Shown one piece after another: positions 1 to 6,514 of a stretch of DNA of 14,982 bases. The notes beneath the pieces are model-generated. The model was not told where the DNA came from. It made no database searches and worked only from the letters and a program-made list of their open reading frames with translations. The first letter of the stretch is position 1; the number at the start of each line of letters is the position of its first letter. This DNA comes from DATGHS01 sp035307785 (lineage in GTDB: Bacteria; Planctomycetota; Planctomycetia; Gemmatales; Gemmataceae): NCBI GenBank assembly GCA_035307785.1, contig DATGHS010000257.1:1-14982 (forward strand), given 5' to 3'. A program made the translations under genes and the position numbers.

Positions 1-1644
1 GGCGGCTGATGTGCTGGGCATCAACTCGGGCGAATCAAGGATATCCAGAAGGGCGGTCAGCAGTTTGTCATTCTGGGCTTGTTGCCTGTCCAATCGATTG
101 ACAGCGTCCTGAAATTTCGCCACCTTCTCGCGCACGTCTGAAGTCGCGCCGCCTGGGGCGATTCCCGATGCATTCTTGGCCTTATCCTTGGCTTGATCGA
201 GCGCGATCTTGCCGCGACGTTGCCAATCATCAACGAGCTGATCCTGAGGGATAAGCAAAGCTTCCACTCTTTGGTCGATTTGCTGTTGTTTGACGGCATC
301 ATCCAAACGCCGTTTCTCTCGCCACCACGCGCCAATACTGCCAAGTACGATCACCGCGACGCTCACGGCGACCATGCTAGTCACCAACGGCTTGTGTTTG
401 CGCGCCCAGCGACCCGCGCGTATTGTGAAAGCGTCTCGATGCGTCACAGTAGGCTCATCCGCGAGCCAGCGCTCAATTTCCTGCGCCATTGCCGTGGCCG
501 AAGCGTAACGGTCTTCCGTTCTCAGCGCTCGCGCTTTCTGGGAAATTGCTGCCAGTGCTGCAGGAATTTGCGGATTCAGGGCACGAGGCAGCGGGTAGTC
601 GCCTTTTCGGGTGCGATTCAAGATTTCCGGCAGGTTTTCGCCCGGCACTGCTGGTCCGTCCGTGAGCACACAGTATAGAATCGCGCCTAGGGCGTAGAAA
701 TCGTTGGACGGGCTCGCGTGGCCCTCGAGCTGTTCCGGGGCCGCGAAGCTGGGAGTGCCGCCGGCGGTCGATATTCCCATTGGCGCATCACCCGCAGGGC
801 TCGCAGACTCGCCTTGAGGCTTCGCCGCGAGGTCCTTTGCCAGCCCCCAATCCAGCACCCATGTCTCGCCGAAAGCCCCCAGCATGATATTTGCCGGCTT
901 CAGGTCGCGGTGGATGATGCCGCGGCTATGGGCGTAGGCGACCGTGTTGCACACGTCGATGAAGTGGCGCAGCAGTTGGCGAAAGGCGAGGGAATCAAAC
1001 CTAACCCCCCGGCCCCCTTCCCTAGGAGGGAAGGGTGAGGAGTGTATTCCCCCTCCCCTCTTAGGGAAGGGGGTTAGGGGGTTAGGTTGTCCGTGAAATT
1101 CCCGTATCGCCTCATGCAACGTCTGGCCTTCGATAAAGCGCATGGCGTAGCACGGCAGGTCGTCGGCGGTTTTGCCGATACTATGAACCGGCACGACGCC
1201 GGGGTGTTCGAGGCGGCTCGTTATTTCGGCTTCGCGTTGGAAGCGCTCCAGGGCGTCGGCGCGGTGGCTGTGCTGCTTTTGGATGAGCTTCAGGGCGACT
1301 TTGCGGCCGAGCGTTTCGTCGTCGGCAATCCAGACCTCGCCCAGGCCGCCCTTGGCGTGAAAGCGCAGATTGTGAAATTTCGATTGCGTGGCCAGGTCGG
1401 CCAGCACTTGCGGCTCGCCCAGGCTTAATCTCGCGGCCGCCTTCAGGCCAGTATCCGATTGGGCGGGCGTGGCCAGCAGTTCATCGACCTTCATCTGCTC
1501 CGCAATCCGCTGCTTCACTTCGTCCAGCAGCTCCGGGCAAGCGCGGCAAAGTTCTTCCGGCGTAATGGGCGTGCCCTTTTGCCGTTGGAGTTCCCAATCG
1601 ATGAGCAGCTCATCCACGTTGGGGCGATAGGGCTCGGTGTTCAT
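1..1644 (-). CDS. Membrane-anchored Ser/Thr protein kinase (C-terminal part outside window)
   Basis: The reading frame starts at the ATG at 1644-1642 and stays open for 548 codons to the window edge, so the C-terminus is missing. Residues 1-60 resemble the N-terminal segment common in planctomycete kinases (PEELCRACPELLDE). The kinase domain follows: glycine loop AKGGLGEV at 97-104 (first Gly replaced by Ala), VALK with the ATP lysine at K119, catalytic HRDLKPAN at 245-252 (D247, N252), DWG at 265-267, APE at 302-304 and D315 of subdomain IX. All key catalytic residues are present, so it is probably active. A hydrophobic segment at about 419-441 would anchor it with the kinase in the cytoplasm. 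The part beyond is charged and helical and probably leads to a sensor or repeat domain outside the window. Residues 187-215 are encoded by a palindromic repeat that sits in frame between the hinge side and helix E. The gene is divergent from the pilus genes, and its substrate is unknown. Confidence 0.95.
   Translation of the reverse strand, partial: MNTEPYRPNVDELLIDWELQRQKGTPITPEELCRACPELLDEVKQRIAEQMKVDELLATPAQSDTGLKAAARLSLGEPQVLADLATQSKFHNLRFHAKGGLGEVWIADDETLGRKVALKLIQKQHSHRADALERFQREAEITSRLEHPGVVPVHSIGKTADDLPCYAMRFIEGQTLHEAIREFHGQPNPLTPFPKRGGGIHSSPFPPREGGRGVRFDSLAFRQLLRHFIDVCNTVAYAHSRGIIHRDLKPANIMLGAFGETWVLDWGLAKDLAAKPQGESASPAGDAPMGISTAGGTPSFAAPEQLEGHASPSNDFYALGAILYCVLTDGPAVPGENLPEILNRTRKGDYPLPRALNPQIPAALAAISQKARALRTEDRYASATAMAQEIERWLADEPTVTHRDAFTIRAGRWARKHKPLVTSMVAVSVAVIVLGSIGAWWREKRRLDDAVKQQQIDQRVEALLIPQDQLVDDWQRRGKIALDQAKDKAKNASGIAPGGATSDVREKVAKFQDAVNRLDRQQAQNDKLLTALLDILDSPELMPSTSAA
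998..1088. repeat. CCTAAC-ended palindromic element inside the kinase gene
   Basis: The two ends read AACCTAACCCCC and GGGGGTTAGGTT, and the arms share a second matching block, CCCCCTTCCCTA / TAGGGAAGGGGG. The core from CCTAAC (1000) to GTTAGG (1086) is 87 bp, exactly 29 codons. On the coding (minus) strand one frame has no stops, one has one and one has four; the kinase uses the open frame. It encodes a Pro/Gly/Arg-rich stretch at residues 187-215. No transposase and no clear target duplication are visible. I recall similar C-tract palindromes as dispersed repeats in planctomycete and cyanobacterial genomes, but did not check this. Confidence 0.85.
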
Positions 1645-1861
1645 GGCTGCGGCCTCGAAATGCGGGGATGGCGTCACTTTAGGCGGGGGAATAGCGGTTC
1701 GCAAGGAAAAAAGCTCCGTCGCTTACGCTTCCGGCTCGGATCGTCCGTCGCTCACGCTTCCGGCTCGTCGGGAAATTTTTCCCGCACTTCGCCCCCATTG
1801 CGCCAGAAAAAAGCTATGTTTGGAGCGGCAGTTTTACCAGGCACGGTGGAGAGCGCTCATC
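1645..1861. other. Divergent intergenic region between kinase and cpaF
   Basis: This 217-bp stretch separates the divergent kinase and cpaF starts and should hold promoters for both. I could not find a convincing -35/-10 pair on either strand. The stretch can be read as an N-terminal extension of cpaF, but that extension has no resemblance to CpaF. It contains a pair of 24-bp direct repeats (listed separately). A GGTGGAG at 1845-1851 is a plausible ribosome binding site for cpaF, 10 bases before its ATG. Confidence 0.6.
1715..1767. repeat. Tandem pair of 24-bp direct repeats
   Basis: Two copies at 1715-1738 and 1744-1767 start 29 bp apart and differ at one of 24 positions (TTACG versus TCACG). 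The shared core is CGCTTCCGGCTCG. They lie upstream of cpaF and about 70 bp from the kinase start. They could be a protein-binding site or a dispersed repeat; nothing in the sequence decides between these. Confidence 0.7.
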
Positions 1862-3259
1862 ATGTCTCGTTTGCAACAGGGATTGTCGCGTCTGGGCAGC
1901 AGCAATCATGGCTCGCGGCTGGGGTTGTCGCATTCATCCGCGTCGGGGAGCGTGAGCAGCTCTCACGCCGGAAATACCAGCAAGAGCTTCGAAGACCTGA
2001 AGCGACAAATTCACGCCAAGCTCGTTGAGAAGCTGGATTTCACGCGCGTAAAGGATCTGGCCAGCGATGCCTTGCGGCGCGATATTCGCCGCGTGGTCGA
2101 GCATTTGTGCGACACCGAAAACCCGCTGCTCAACCGCATGGAGCGCGAGCGCCTTATCGACGAAGTGCTCGATGAGACGCTGGGCTTCGGCCCGCTCGAA
2201 AGCTTGCTGAAAGACCCGACGATCAGCGATATTCTGGTGAACGGGCCCAAGAACATTTATGTCGAACGTCGCGGCAAGCTGGAAAAGGCCGACATTTTCT
2301 TCCGCGACAACGAGCATTTGCTACAGATCATCGATCGCATCGTCTCGAAAGTCGGCCGGCGCGTGGATGAAACGTCGCCGATGGTCGATGCCCGCTTGCC
2401 CGACGGCTCCCGTGTCAATGCGATCATTCCGCCGATCGCGCTCGACGGTCCGTCGATGTCGATTCGGCGCTTCGGCACCAACCCGCTCAAGCTCGAAGAC
2501 CTGCTGAATTACAAAGCCTTCACGCCGGAAATGGCGATGCTGCTCGAAGCGTGCATCAAGGCCCGGCTCAACGTGGTCATTTCCGGCGGCACTGGTTCCG
2601 GTAAGACCACGCTGCTGAACACGCTGTCGGGCTTCATTCCTGGAGATGAGCGCATCATCACGATCGAGGACGCGGCGGAACTGCAGCTGCAGCAGGAGCA
2701 CATCGTGCGGCTGGAAACACGACCCCCCAATATCGAAGGCAAGGGCGCCGTGGCGACCCGCGATCTCGTTCGCAATGCCCTGCGTATGCGGCCGGAACGC
2801 ATCATCATCGGCGAGTGCCGTGGCGCCGAGGCGCTCGACATGCTCCAGGCCATGAACACGGGCCACGCCGGCTCCATGACCACGTTGCACGCCAATAGCG
2901 TGCGCGACGGTCTATCGCGTTTGGAAACGATGATCATGATGGCCGGCTTCGAGTTGCCCATGAAGGCGATGCGGCAGCAAATGGCGTCGGCCGTGGATCT
3001 GATTATCCAGGCCAATCGCTTGCAGGGCGGCCCGCGGCGGCTCACGTCGATCACGGAAGTGATGAACCTGGAACAAGATGTGATCATTATGCAGGAAATC
3101 TTCAAGTACAAGCAGCTGGGCATCGATCAAAACGGCCGGGCCTACGGCCAATTCGAAGCCACCGGCGTGCGGCCATCGTTCGTCAATCGCCTGGAATCGA
3201 AGGGCGTGAAGCTGCCCTCCAACATGTTCCAGGAACGGGTGCTAATGCGCGACTATTAA
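1862..3259 (+). CDS. cpaF: CpaF/TadA-type pilus secretion ATPase
   Basis: This is the hexameric, cytoplasmic ATPase that powers assembly of Tad/Flp-type pili, docking on the TadB/TadC membrane platform. The 465-residue product has a low-complexity Ser/Gly-rich start (about 10-40), a CpaF N-terminal domain (about 42-210, including LGFGPLESLLKDPTISDILV), and a RecA-like ATPase core. The core shows Walker A GGTGSGKT at 242-249, an Asp box around ITIEDAAELQL (267-276), Walker B RIIIGE at 313-318 with E318 catalytic, and a His box HAGSMTTLHAN at 335-345. The frame is open upstream to 1637. The ATG at 1862 was chosen because the upstream residues do not resemble the family and a GGTGGAG lies 10 bases before it. 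The gene is followed by a palindromic repeat and then tadB. The family assignment is firm; whether a pilus is really made is inferred. Confidence 0.95.
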   Translation: MSRLQQGLSRLGSSNHGSRLGLSHSSASGSVSSSHAGNTSKSFEDLKRQIHAKLVEKLDFTRVKDLASDALRRDIRRVVEHLCDTENPLLNRMERERLIDEVLDETLGFGPLESLLKDPTISDILVNGPKNIYVERRGKLEKADIFFRDNEHLLQIIDRIVSKVGRRVDETSPMVDARLPDGSRVNAIIPPIALDGPSMSIRRFGTNPLKLEDLLNYKAFTPEMAMLLEACIKARLNVVISGGTGSGKTTLLNTLSGFIPGDERIITIEDAAELQLQQEHIVRLETRPPNIEGKGAVATRDLVRNALRMRPERIIIGECRGAEALDMLQAMNTGHAGSMTTLHANSVRDGLSRLETMIMMAGFELPMKAMRQQMASAVDLIIQANRLQGGPRRLTSITEVMNLEQDVIIMQEIFKYKQLGIDQNGRAYGQFEATGVRPSFVNRLESKGVKLPSNMFQERVLMRDY

Positions 3260-3348
3260 TCAGAAGTCAGAGATCAGAGTTCCGAGGTCAGAAAAAACTA
3301 GGCTGACCTCTGACTTCTGACTTCTGACTCCTGACCTCTGACCTCTGG
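3260..3348. repeat. Intergenic inverted repeat built from 7-bp units (copy 1)
   Basis: It begins one base after the cpaF stop and ends six bases before the tadB start. The right side (3304-3345) is six consecutive 7-mers of the form TGACYTC/TGACTCC. The left side carries imperfect complementary units (CAGAAGTCAGAGATC). A long, imperfect hairpin can form in RNA. It belongs to the same family and has the same orientation as the copy at 6421-6506, sharing 14 of 15 bases at the left end. No SD of note lies between it and the tadB ATG, so tadB may depend on translation coupled to this leader. Confidence 0.85.
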
Positions 3349-3354
3349 TGTAAC

Positions 3355-4314
3355 ATGGATCCGATCATTCTGGCGTTTGTAATGTTTTTCGTGGTGGCAG
3401 GCGCGGTGGGGTTGGTGGCCCTGGCGCTGCGAGGCGGCGAGTCTACCAAGACCGCCGAGCGCCTCGACACCCTGGTGGGCAAGGGCGGGCGGCGCGATTC
3501 GACCGATGATTTGTTGATGCGCAAGAGCTCTCAGGAAGACAAGAAGACGCTGCTCGACGCCATCACGCCCGAGTTCTTCCATTTTCACAAGATTTTCGAT
3601 CAGGCCGATGTGGCCATCAAGCCCAGCGCGTTGTTCGGCATCGCGCTGGCGCTGGGCCTGGCCGGCGGATTGATGAGTTCCTTGCTGGTGGGCACGTTAT
3701 ACGTGGCGCCGGTGGGGGCCTTCATGCTTTTTGTGATCCCGTTCCTGTGGCTGCTGCAAAAACGGAAAACGCGGTTGAAGAAATTCGCCGCCCAGCTGCC
3801 CGATGCCATGGAACTGGTGGCCCGGGCGCTACGAGCCGGGCACTCGCTCGCCTCAGGGTTGCACGTGGTCGCGGAAGAAATGCCATCGCCGATCGCCAAG
3901 GAATTCGGGCGGGTGTATGAGGAGCAAAACCTGGGCGTGCCCCTCGACGAGGCGCTGAAAAACCTGAGCGATCGCATCCCGAACCTGGATCTGCGCTTCT
4001 TCGTGACGGCCGTCAACATTCAACGGCAAACGGGTGGCGACCTCGCAGAAATTTTGGACAAGATCGGCTACGTGATCCGCGAGCGCTACAAGATTTTGGG
4101 GCACGTCAAAGCCCTGACGGCGGAAGGCCGGCTGTCGGGCGTGGTGTTGATCGCCATGCCGTTCGGTCTGTTCGTGCTCATGCTGTACATGAAGCCGGAC
4201 TACGTGTCGATGCTGTGGACCGACCCGATGGGTATACAAATGGCGGTGTTCGCGCTGGTTATGCAGGTTCTCGGCGCGCTATGCATCAAGAAAATCGTGG
4301 ACATCAAGGTGTAG
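3355..4314 (+). CDS. tadB: TadB inner-membrane platform protein
   Basis: TadB pairs with TadC to form the cytoplasmic-membrane platform on which the CpaF ATPase acts during Tad pilus assembly. The 319-residue product has an N-terminal membrane segment (about 4-25), two more at about 91-113 and 116-134, a type II secretion F (T2SSF) domain at about 140-260, and C-terminal segments at about 260-280 and 294-312. Family hallmarks are QLPDAMELVARALRAGHSL at 147-165 and the GVPLDEAL stretch at 194-201. Length and topology fit TadB. The ATG at 3355 lies just beyond the palindromic repeat and is preceded by no strong Shine-Dalgarno sequence (only GGTG). The next gene, tadC, starts 78 bases after the stop, consistent with one operon. 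Confidence 0.93.
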   Translation: MDPIILAFVMFFVVAGAVGLVALALRGGESTKTAERLDTLVGKGGRRDSTDDLLMRKSSQEDKKTLLDAITPEFFHFHKIFDQADVAIKPSALFGIALALGLAGGLMSSLLVGTLYVAPVGAFMLFVIPFLWLLQKRKTRLKKFAAQLPDAMELVARALRAGHSLASGLHVVAEEMPSPIAKEFGRVYEEQNLGVPLDEALKNLSDRIPNLDLRFFVTAVNIQRQTGGDLAEILDKIGYVIRERYKILGHVKALTAEGRLSGVVLIAMPFGLFVLMLYMKPDYVSMLWTDPMGIQMAVFALVMQVLGALCIKKIVDIKV

Positions 4315-4392
4315 TGCGCAGTGGCTGCAAATTGCCTAACTTGCGCGGTTCTGGATTGATCGACAAAATACGCAATTGTGGGAGAAATCATC

Positions 4393-5331
4393 GTGGATCC
4401 GACAGTCCTGCTGCCGATTATTGTCTTTGTAATCATTGTGGCGGTGGTCTGGTGGGTGCTTACCTGGGTATCGCAGCGCAATAGCCAGGCAGAGGACCGG
4501 CTGGTCCGCTTGAGTCGGTCGAAGTCGCTCTCCGACATTGAACTCAAGAAGGAGCCGAGCAAGAACCTGGCCGGCATCAAGAAGACGATCGAAGGGCTGG
4601 GCGCAAGCATCTCGCAGAACCAATCGGACCTCGAGCGGAATTCGCTCCGGGTGCGGTTGGCGAACGCGGGTTTTCGCAGCGAGACGGCCCCGGCCGTTTA
4701 CCAGGGCATGCGGGTGGCGAGCCTGGCGGTGTTTCTGCTGCCGGCGGTCTTGATCTTCCTGCTGCACGACGGTTTCACCGTGTCGGCGATGTTCTGGATT
4801 GTGCTGTGCGGCGCGGCGGGGTTCTATTTGCCGGTGATCGGCTTATGGTTCCTGCGCTCCCAGCGGCAGAAGGAAATCTTCCTGACGCTGCCCGACGCAC
4901 TCGACTTGATGGTGGTGTGCGTGGAAAGCGGCCTCGGCCTCGACGCCGCCATGCGGAAAGTGACCGATGAAATGAAAGGTCACGCCCGCATTATCAGCGA
5001 AGAATTCGCGCTGGCGAATTTGCAACTGCAAATGGGCCGGCCGCGCCGCGAAGTGCTGCACGACCTCGGTGTTCGCACCGGTGTGGACGATGTGCGCAGC
5101 CTGGCGGCGATCTTGATTCAGGCAGACCGGTTTGGCGCCAGCATTGCCCAGGCGCTGCGCGTACAGTCGGATTCGATGCGGACCCGCCGCCGGCAAATCG
5201 CCGAAGAGAAGGCGGCCAAGACGGCGGTACAGTTGATCTTCCCGCTCGTGCTCTTTATTTTCCCCGGCATCTTCGTGGTGCTGGTGGGCCCGGCGGCGAT
5301 CAACATCCAGCGGCAACTGTTGAATAAGTAA
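4393..5331 (+). CDS. tadC: TadC inner-membrane platform protein
   Basis: This is the second T2SSF-domain platform protein of the Tad machine. The 312-residue product shows membrane segments at about 7-26, 106-125, 131-153 and 279-299. Its T2SSF domain (about 163-290) begins with LPDALDLMVVCVESGLGLD, and its C-terminus EEKAAKTAVQLIFPLVLF leads into the last membrane segment, a typical TadC ending. I prefer the GTG at 4393: GGAG at 4381-4384 sits eight bases before it, and the resulting start (M/V-DPTVL) mirrors the MDPII start of tadB. An in-frame GTG at 4378 would add five residues and cannot be excluded. It follows tadB and precedes the lipoprotein gene by 51 bases. Confidence 0.93.
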   Translation: MDPTVLLPIIVFVIIVAVVWWVLTWVSQRNSQAEDRLVRLSRSKSLSDIELKKEPSKNLAGIKKTIEGLGASISQNQSDLERNSLRVRLANAGFRSETAPAVYQGMRVASLAVFLLPAVLIFLLHDGFTVSAMFWIVLCGAAGFYLPVIGLWFLRSQRQKEIFLTLPDALDLMVVCVESGLGLDAAMRKVTDEMKGHARIISEEFALANLQLQMGRPRREVLHDLGVRTGVDDVRSLAAILIQADRFGASIAQALRVQSDSMRTRRRQIAEEKAAKTAVQLIFPLVLFIFPGIFVVLVGPAAINIQRQLLNK

Positions 5332-5382
5332 CCGAAAGCCTAGGGGCGGCAGTTCCTGGGCCTGAGATAAGGAGTACCAAGG

Positions 5383-6054
5383 ATGAACCGACGTGCAGCA
5401 TGGATGCTGGCGCTTTCGACGGTCGCCATGGCGGTGGGCTGCGTGCCGTACCGCAATATGGTGGACCCCTGCTGGCCGGAGCGTTATTCCTTTACGGCCA
5501 AACGGGAAGTAATCGAAGCGTTTGCCCCGCAAGTCCAGAATGGACACATTCTCGATCAGACCGTTTGGAATTACGACTTCGATAAAGGATCCGATGTGCT
5601 GAATGCAATGGGCCAGGCAAAGCTGGAATACATGGTCCGGCGCCGGCCGTTCCCGGATCCGAATGTATTCCTGGCCACAGCCCACGATGTGGTGTACGAC
5701 CCGAGCAATCCCGAAACATACGGTCAGGCTCGCCGGACGCTCGACGGCAAGCGGGTAATCGCTGTCCGCAATTATCTCCAAGCGCAAATGGTCGGCCGAC
5801 CGATGAATTTCGAGATCATGATTCACGATCCGTTTGAGGTTGGCCAGCCGGCCGCCGCCGCGGCCCAGTCGATGGCGGCCTGGACCACTGCCGCGCAAGG
5901 GACTCTGGGCGCGACGGGTGGCACTGCCGCCCCGGGAGTGGCGACTTCGACCCAATCGGTCACGACGTATCAGCCGGTTCCTGTCCAGGGCGGCCAGCCG
6001 GGCATGGGAACTCCGCCGCCGGGCGGTGCCTATAGTCCACCGCCGTCCCGTTGA
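5383..6054 (+). CDS. Pilus-cluster lipoprotein, possibly OmpA/CpaD-like
   Basis: The start is well supported by AAGGAG at 5369-5374, eight bases upstream of the ATG. The 223-residue product has a short signal peptide ending in AVGC, so C20 is the likely lipidated cysteine; the -3 Ala makes the lipobox imperfect. Residues about 62-150 (YDFDKGSDVLNAMGQAKLEY, then LDGKRVIAVRNYLQAQMV) have the spacing of an OmpA-like or CpaD-like domain: an FDxGS-type strand, a helix, and a later R-AVRxYL helix. This is pattern recognition only. The C-terminal 70 residues are Ala/Gly/Pro/Gln-rich and probably disordered. Standing directly after tadC, it may be the outer-membrane or peptidoglycan-binding lipoprotein of the Tad apparatus, a role CpaD/TadB-linked lipoproteins play elsewhere. 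Confidence 0.8.
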   Translation: MNRRAAWMLALSTVAMAVGCVPYRNMVDPCWPERYSFTAKREVIEAFAPQVQNGHILDQTVWNYDFDKGSDVLNAMGQAKLEYMVRRRPFPDPNVFLATAHDVVYDPSNPETYGQARRTLDGKRVIAVRNYLQAQMVGRPMNFEIMIHDPFEVGQPAAAAAQSMAAWTTAAQGTLGATGGTAAPGVATSTQSVTTYQPVPVQGGQPGMGTPPPGGAYSPPPSR

Positions 6055-6059
6055 TCGAC

Positions 6060-6068
6060 TGTTAGAAT
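6060..6068 (+). promoter_or_regulatory. Candidate extended -10 element
   Basis: The bases TGT-TAGAAT form an extended -10 match (TGn plus TAGAAT) just after the lipoprotein stop and in front of the hairpin. No -35 hexamer is seen at the right distance. If real, it would give the small membrane protein, AAA+ and TPR genes their own transcript. This is weak evidence. Confidence 0.2.
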
Positions 6069-6111
6069 AATCCGCCGGCCGCGAAGGCGATGCGTTCGCG
6101 GTCGGCGGATT
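6069..6111. terminator. Strong stem-loop between lipoprotein and small membrane protein
   Basis: Arms AATCCGCCGGCCGCGAA (6069-6085) and TTCGCGGTCGGCGGATT (6095-6111) pair with one mismatch across 17 positions, with a 9-base loop. Only three T's follow, so intrinsic termination would be weak. It may instead attenuate transcription, protect the 3' end of the upstream message, or act as a leader hairpin for the next gene. Confidence 0.4.
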
Positions 6112-6133
6112 TCCCGCGCAAGAGATGGACACC

Positions 6134-6418
6134 ATGGATTCGCAACCTTCGCGCTGGTCGCGGGCATTTCCGATTCTGTTCGCATTGGGCCTGGCGTTTG
6201 CAAGCGCCGGGCCTATTGCCGCTTCCGGTCCCGACGCACCGCCCACTCCCGTTCGCGCTTCCATCGCAGTCGCTCCCTTCTGGGGCAGCACGCTGAACAT
6301 GCAAGGGTTCTACCGGTATTGGCGCCATTTTGCGAATCGGGCCGACCGGGTGGTGGTGATTGTTTTCGCCGTGCTGGCGGCGGCGCTGTTTATCATTACG
6401 CGCGGGAAATGGCTGTAA
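6134..6418 (+). CDS. Small membrane protein with signal peptide and C-terminal membrane segment
   Basis: I do not recognise this protein. From the ATG at 6134 it has 94 residues; an in-frame ATG at 6125 would add three. The N-terminus has basic residues followed by a hydrophobic stretch (about 11-30, ending in SAGPIAAS), which looks like a signal peptide. A middle part (about 33-65) contains Pro-rich and aromatic residues, including GFYRYW. A second hydrophobic segment at about 70-90 is followed by RGKWL. This suggests a periplasm-facing loop held by a C-terminal anchor. It lies between the tad lipoprotein and the AAA+ ATPase in the same orientation, so an accessory role in the same membrane machine is a reasonable guess, nothing more. 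Confidence 0.7.
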   Translation: MDSQPSRWSRAFPILFALGLAFASAGPIAASGPDAPPTPVRASIAVAPFWGSTLNMQGFYRYWRHFANRADRVVVIVFAVLAAALFIITRGKWL

Positions 6419-6420
6419 AA

Positions 6421-6506
6421 CCAGAACTCAGAGATCCGAAGTCAGAGGTCAGAAGAAATCTGACGAACCGACCTCTGACTTCGGATCTCGGAGTTCTGAC
6501 TTCTGG
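6421..6506. repeat. Intergenic inverted repeat built from 7-bp units (copy 2)
   Basis: The ends are CCAGAA (6421-6426) and TTCTGG (6501-6506). A perfect 20-bp stem pairs 6431-6450 (GAGATCCGAAGTCAGAGGTC) with 6470-6489, with a 19-base loop. It starts two bases after the stop of the small membrane protein and ends eight bases before the AAA+ start. Its left end matches copy 1 (3260-3348) at 14 of 15 positions in the same orientation. Confidence 0.9.
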
Positions 6507-6509
6507 AGG
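6505..6509 (+). promoter_or_regulatory. Ribosome binding site overlapping the repeat end
   Basis: GGAGG lies five bases before the ATG at 6515, and its first two bases are the last two bases of the palindromic element. Folding of the element would place the site at the foot of the stem. Confidence 0.7.
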
Positions 6510-6514
6510 CAAGC

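Noticed and set aside
998..1088. Frameshift or pseudogene in the kinase
   Set aside because: The reading frame is the same on both sides of the element and no stop occurs in it; kinase motifs are intact.
1798..1820. sigma-70-like promoter for cpaF (TTGCGC ... TATGTT)
   Set aside because: The spacer is only 11 bases, too short for a functional -35/-10 pair.
1637..1861. N-terminal extension of CpaF by 75 codons
   Set aside because: The frame is open, but it covers the direct repeats, does not resemble CpaF, and a better start with a GGTGGAG exists at 1862.
3304..3345. CRISPR array
   Set aside because: The 7-bp units are contiguous, without unique spacers, and form half of an inverted repeat.
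4843..6300. A 485-codon minus-strand open frame across tadC and the lipoprotein gene
   Set aside because: It spans two well-supported genes and the stem-loop between them on the other strand, and shows no domain.
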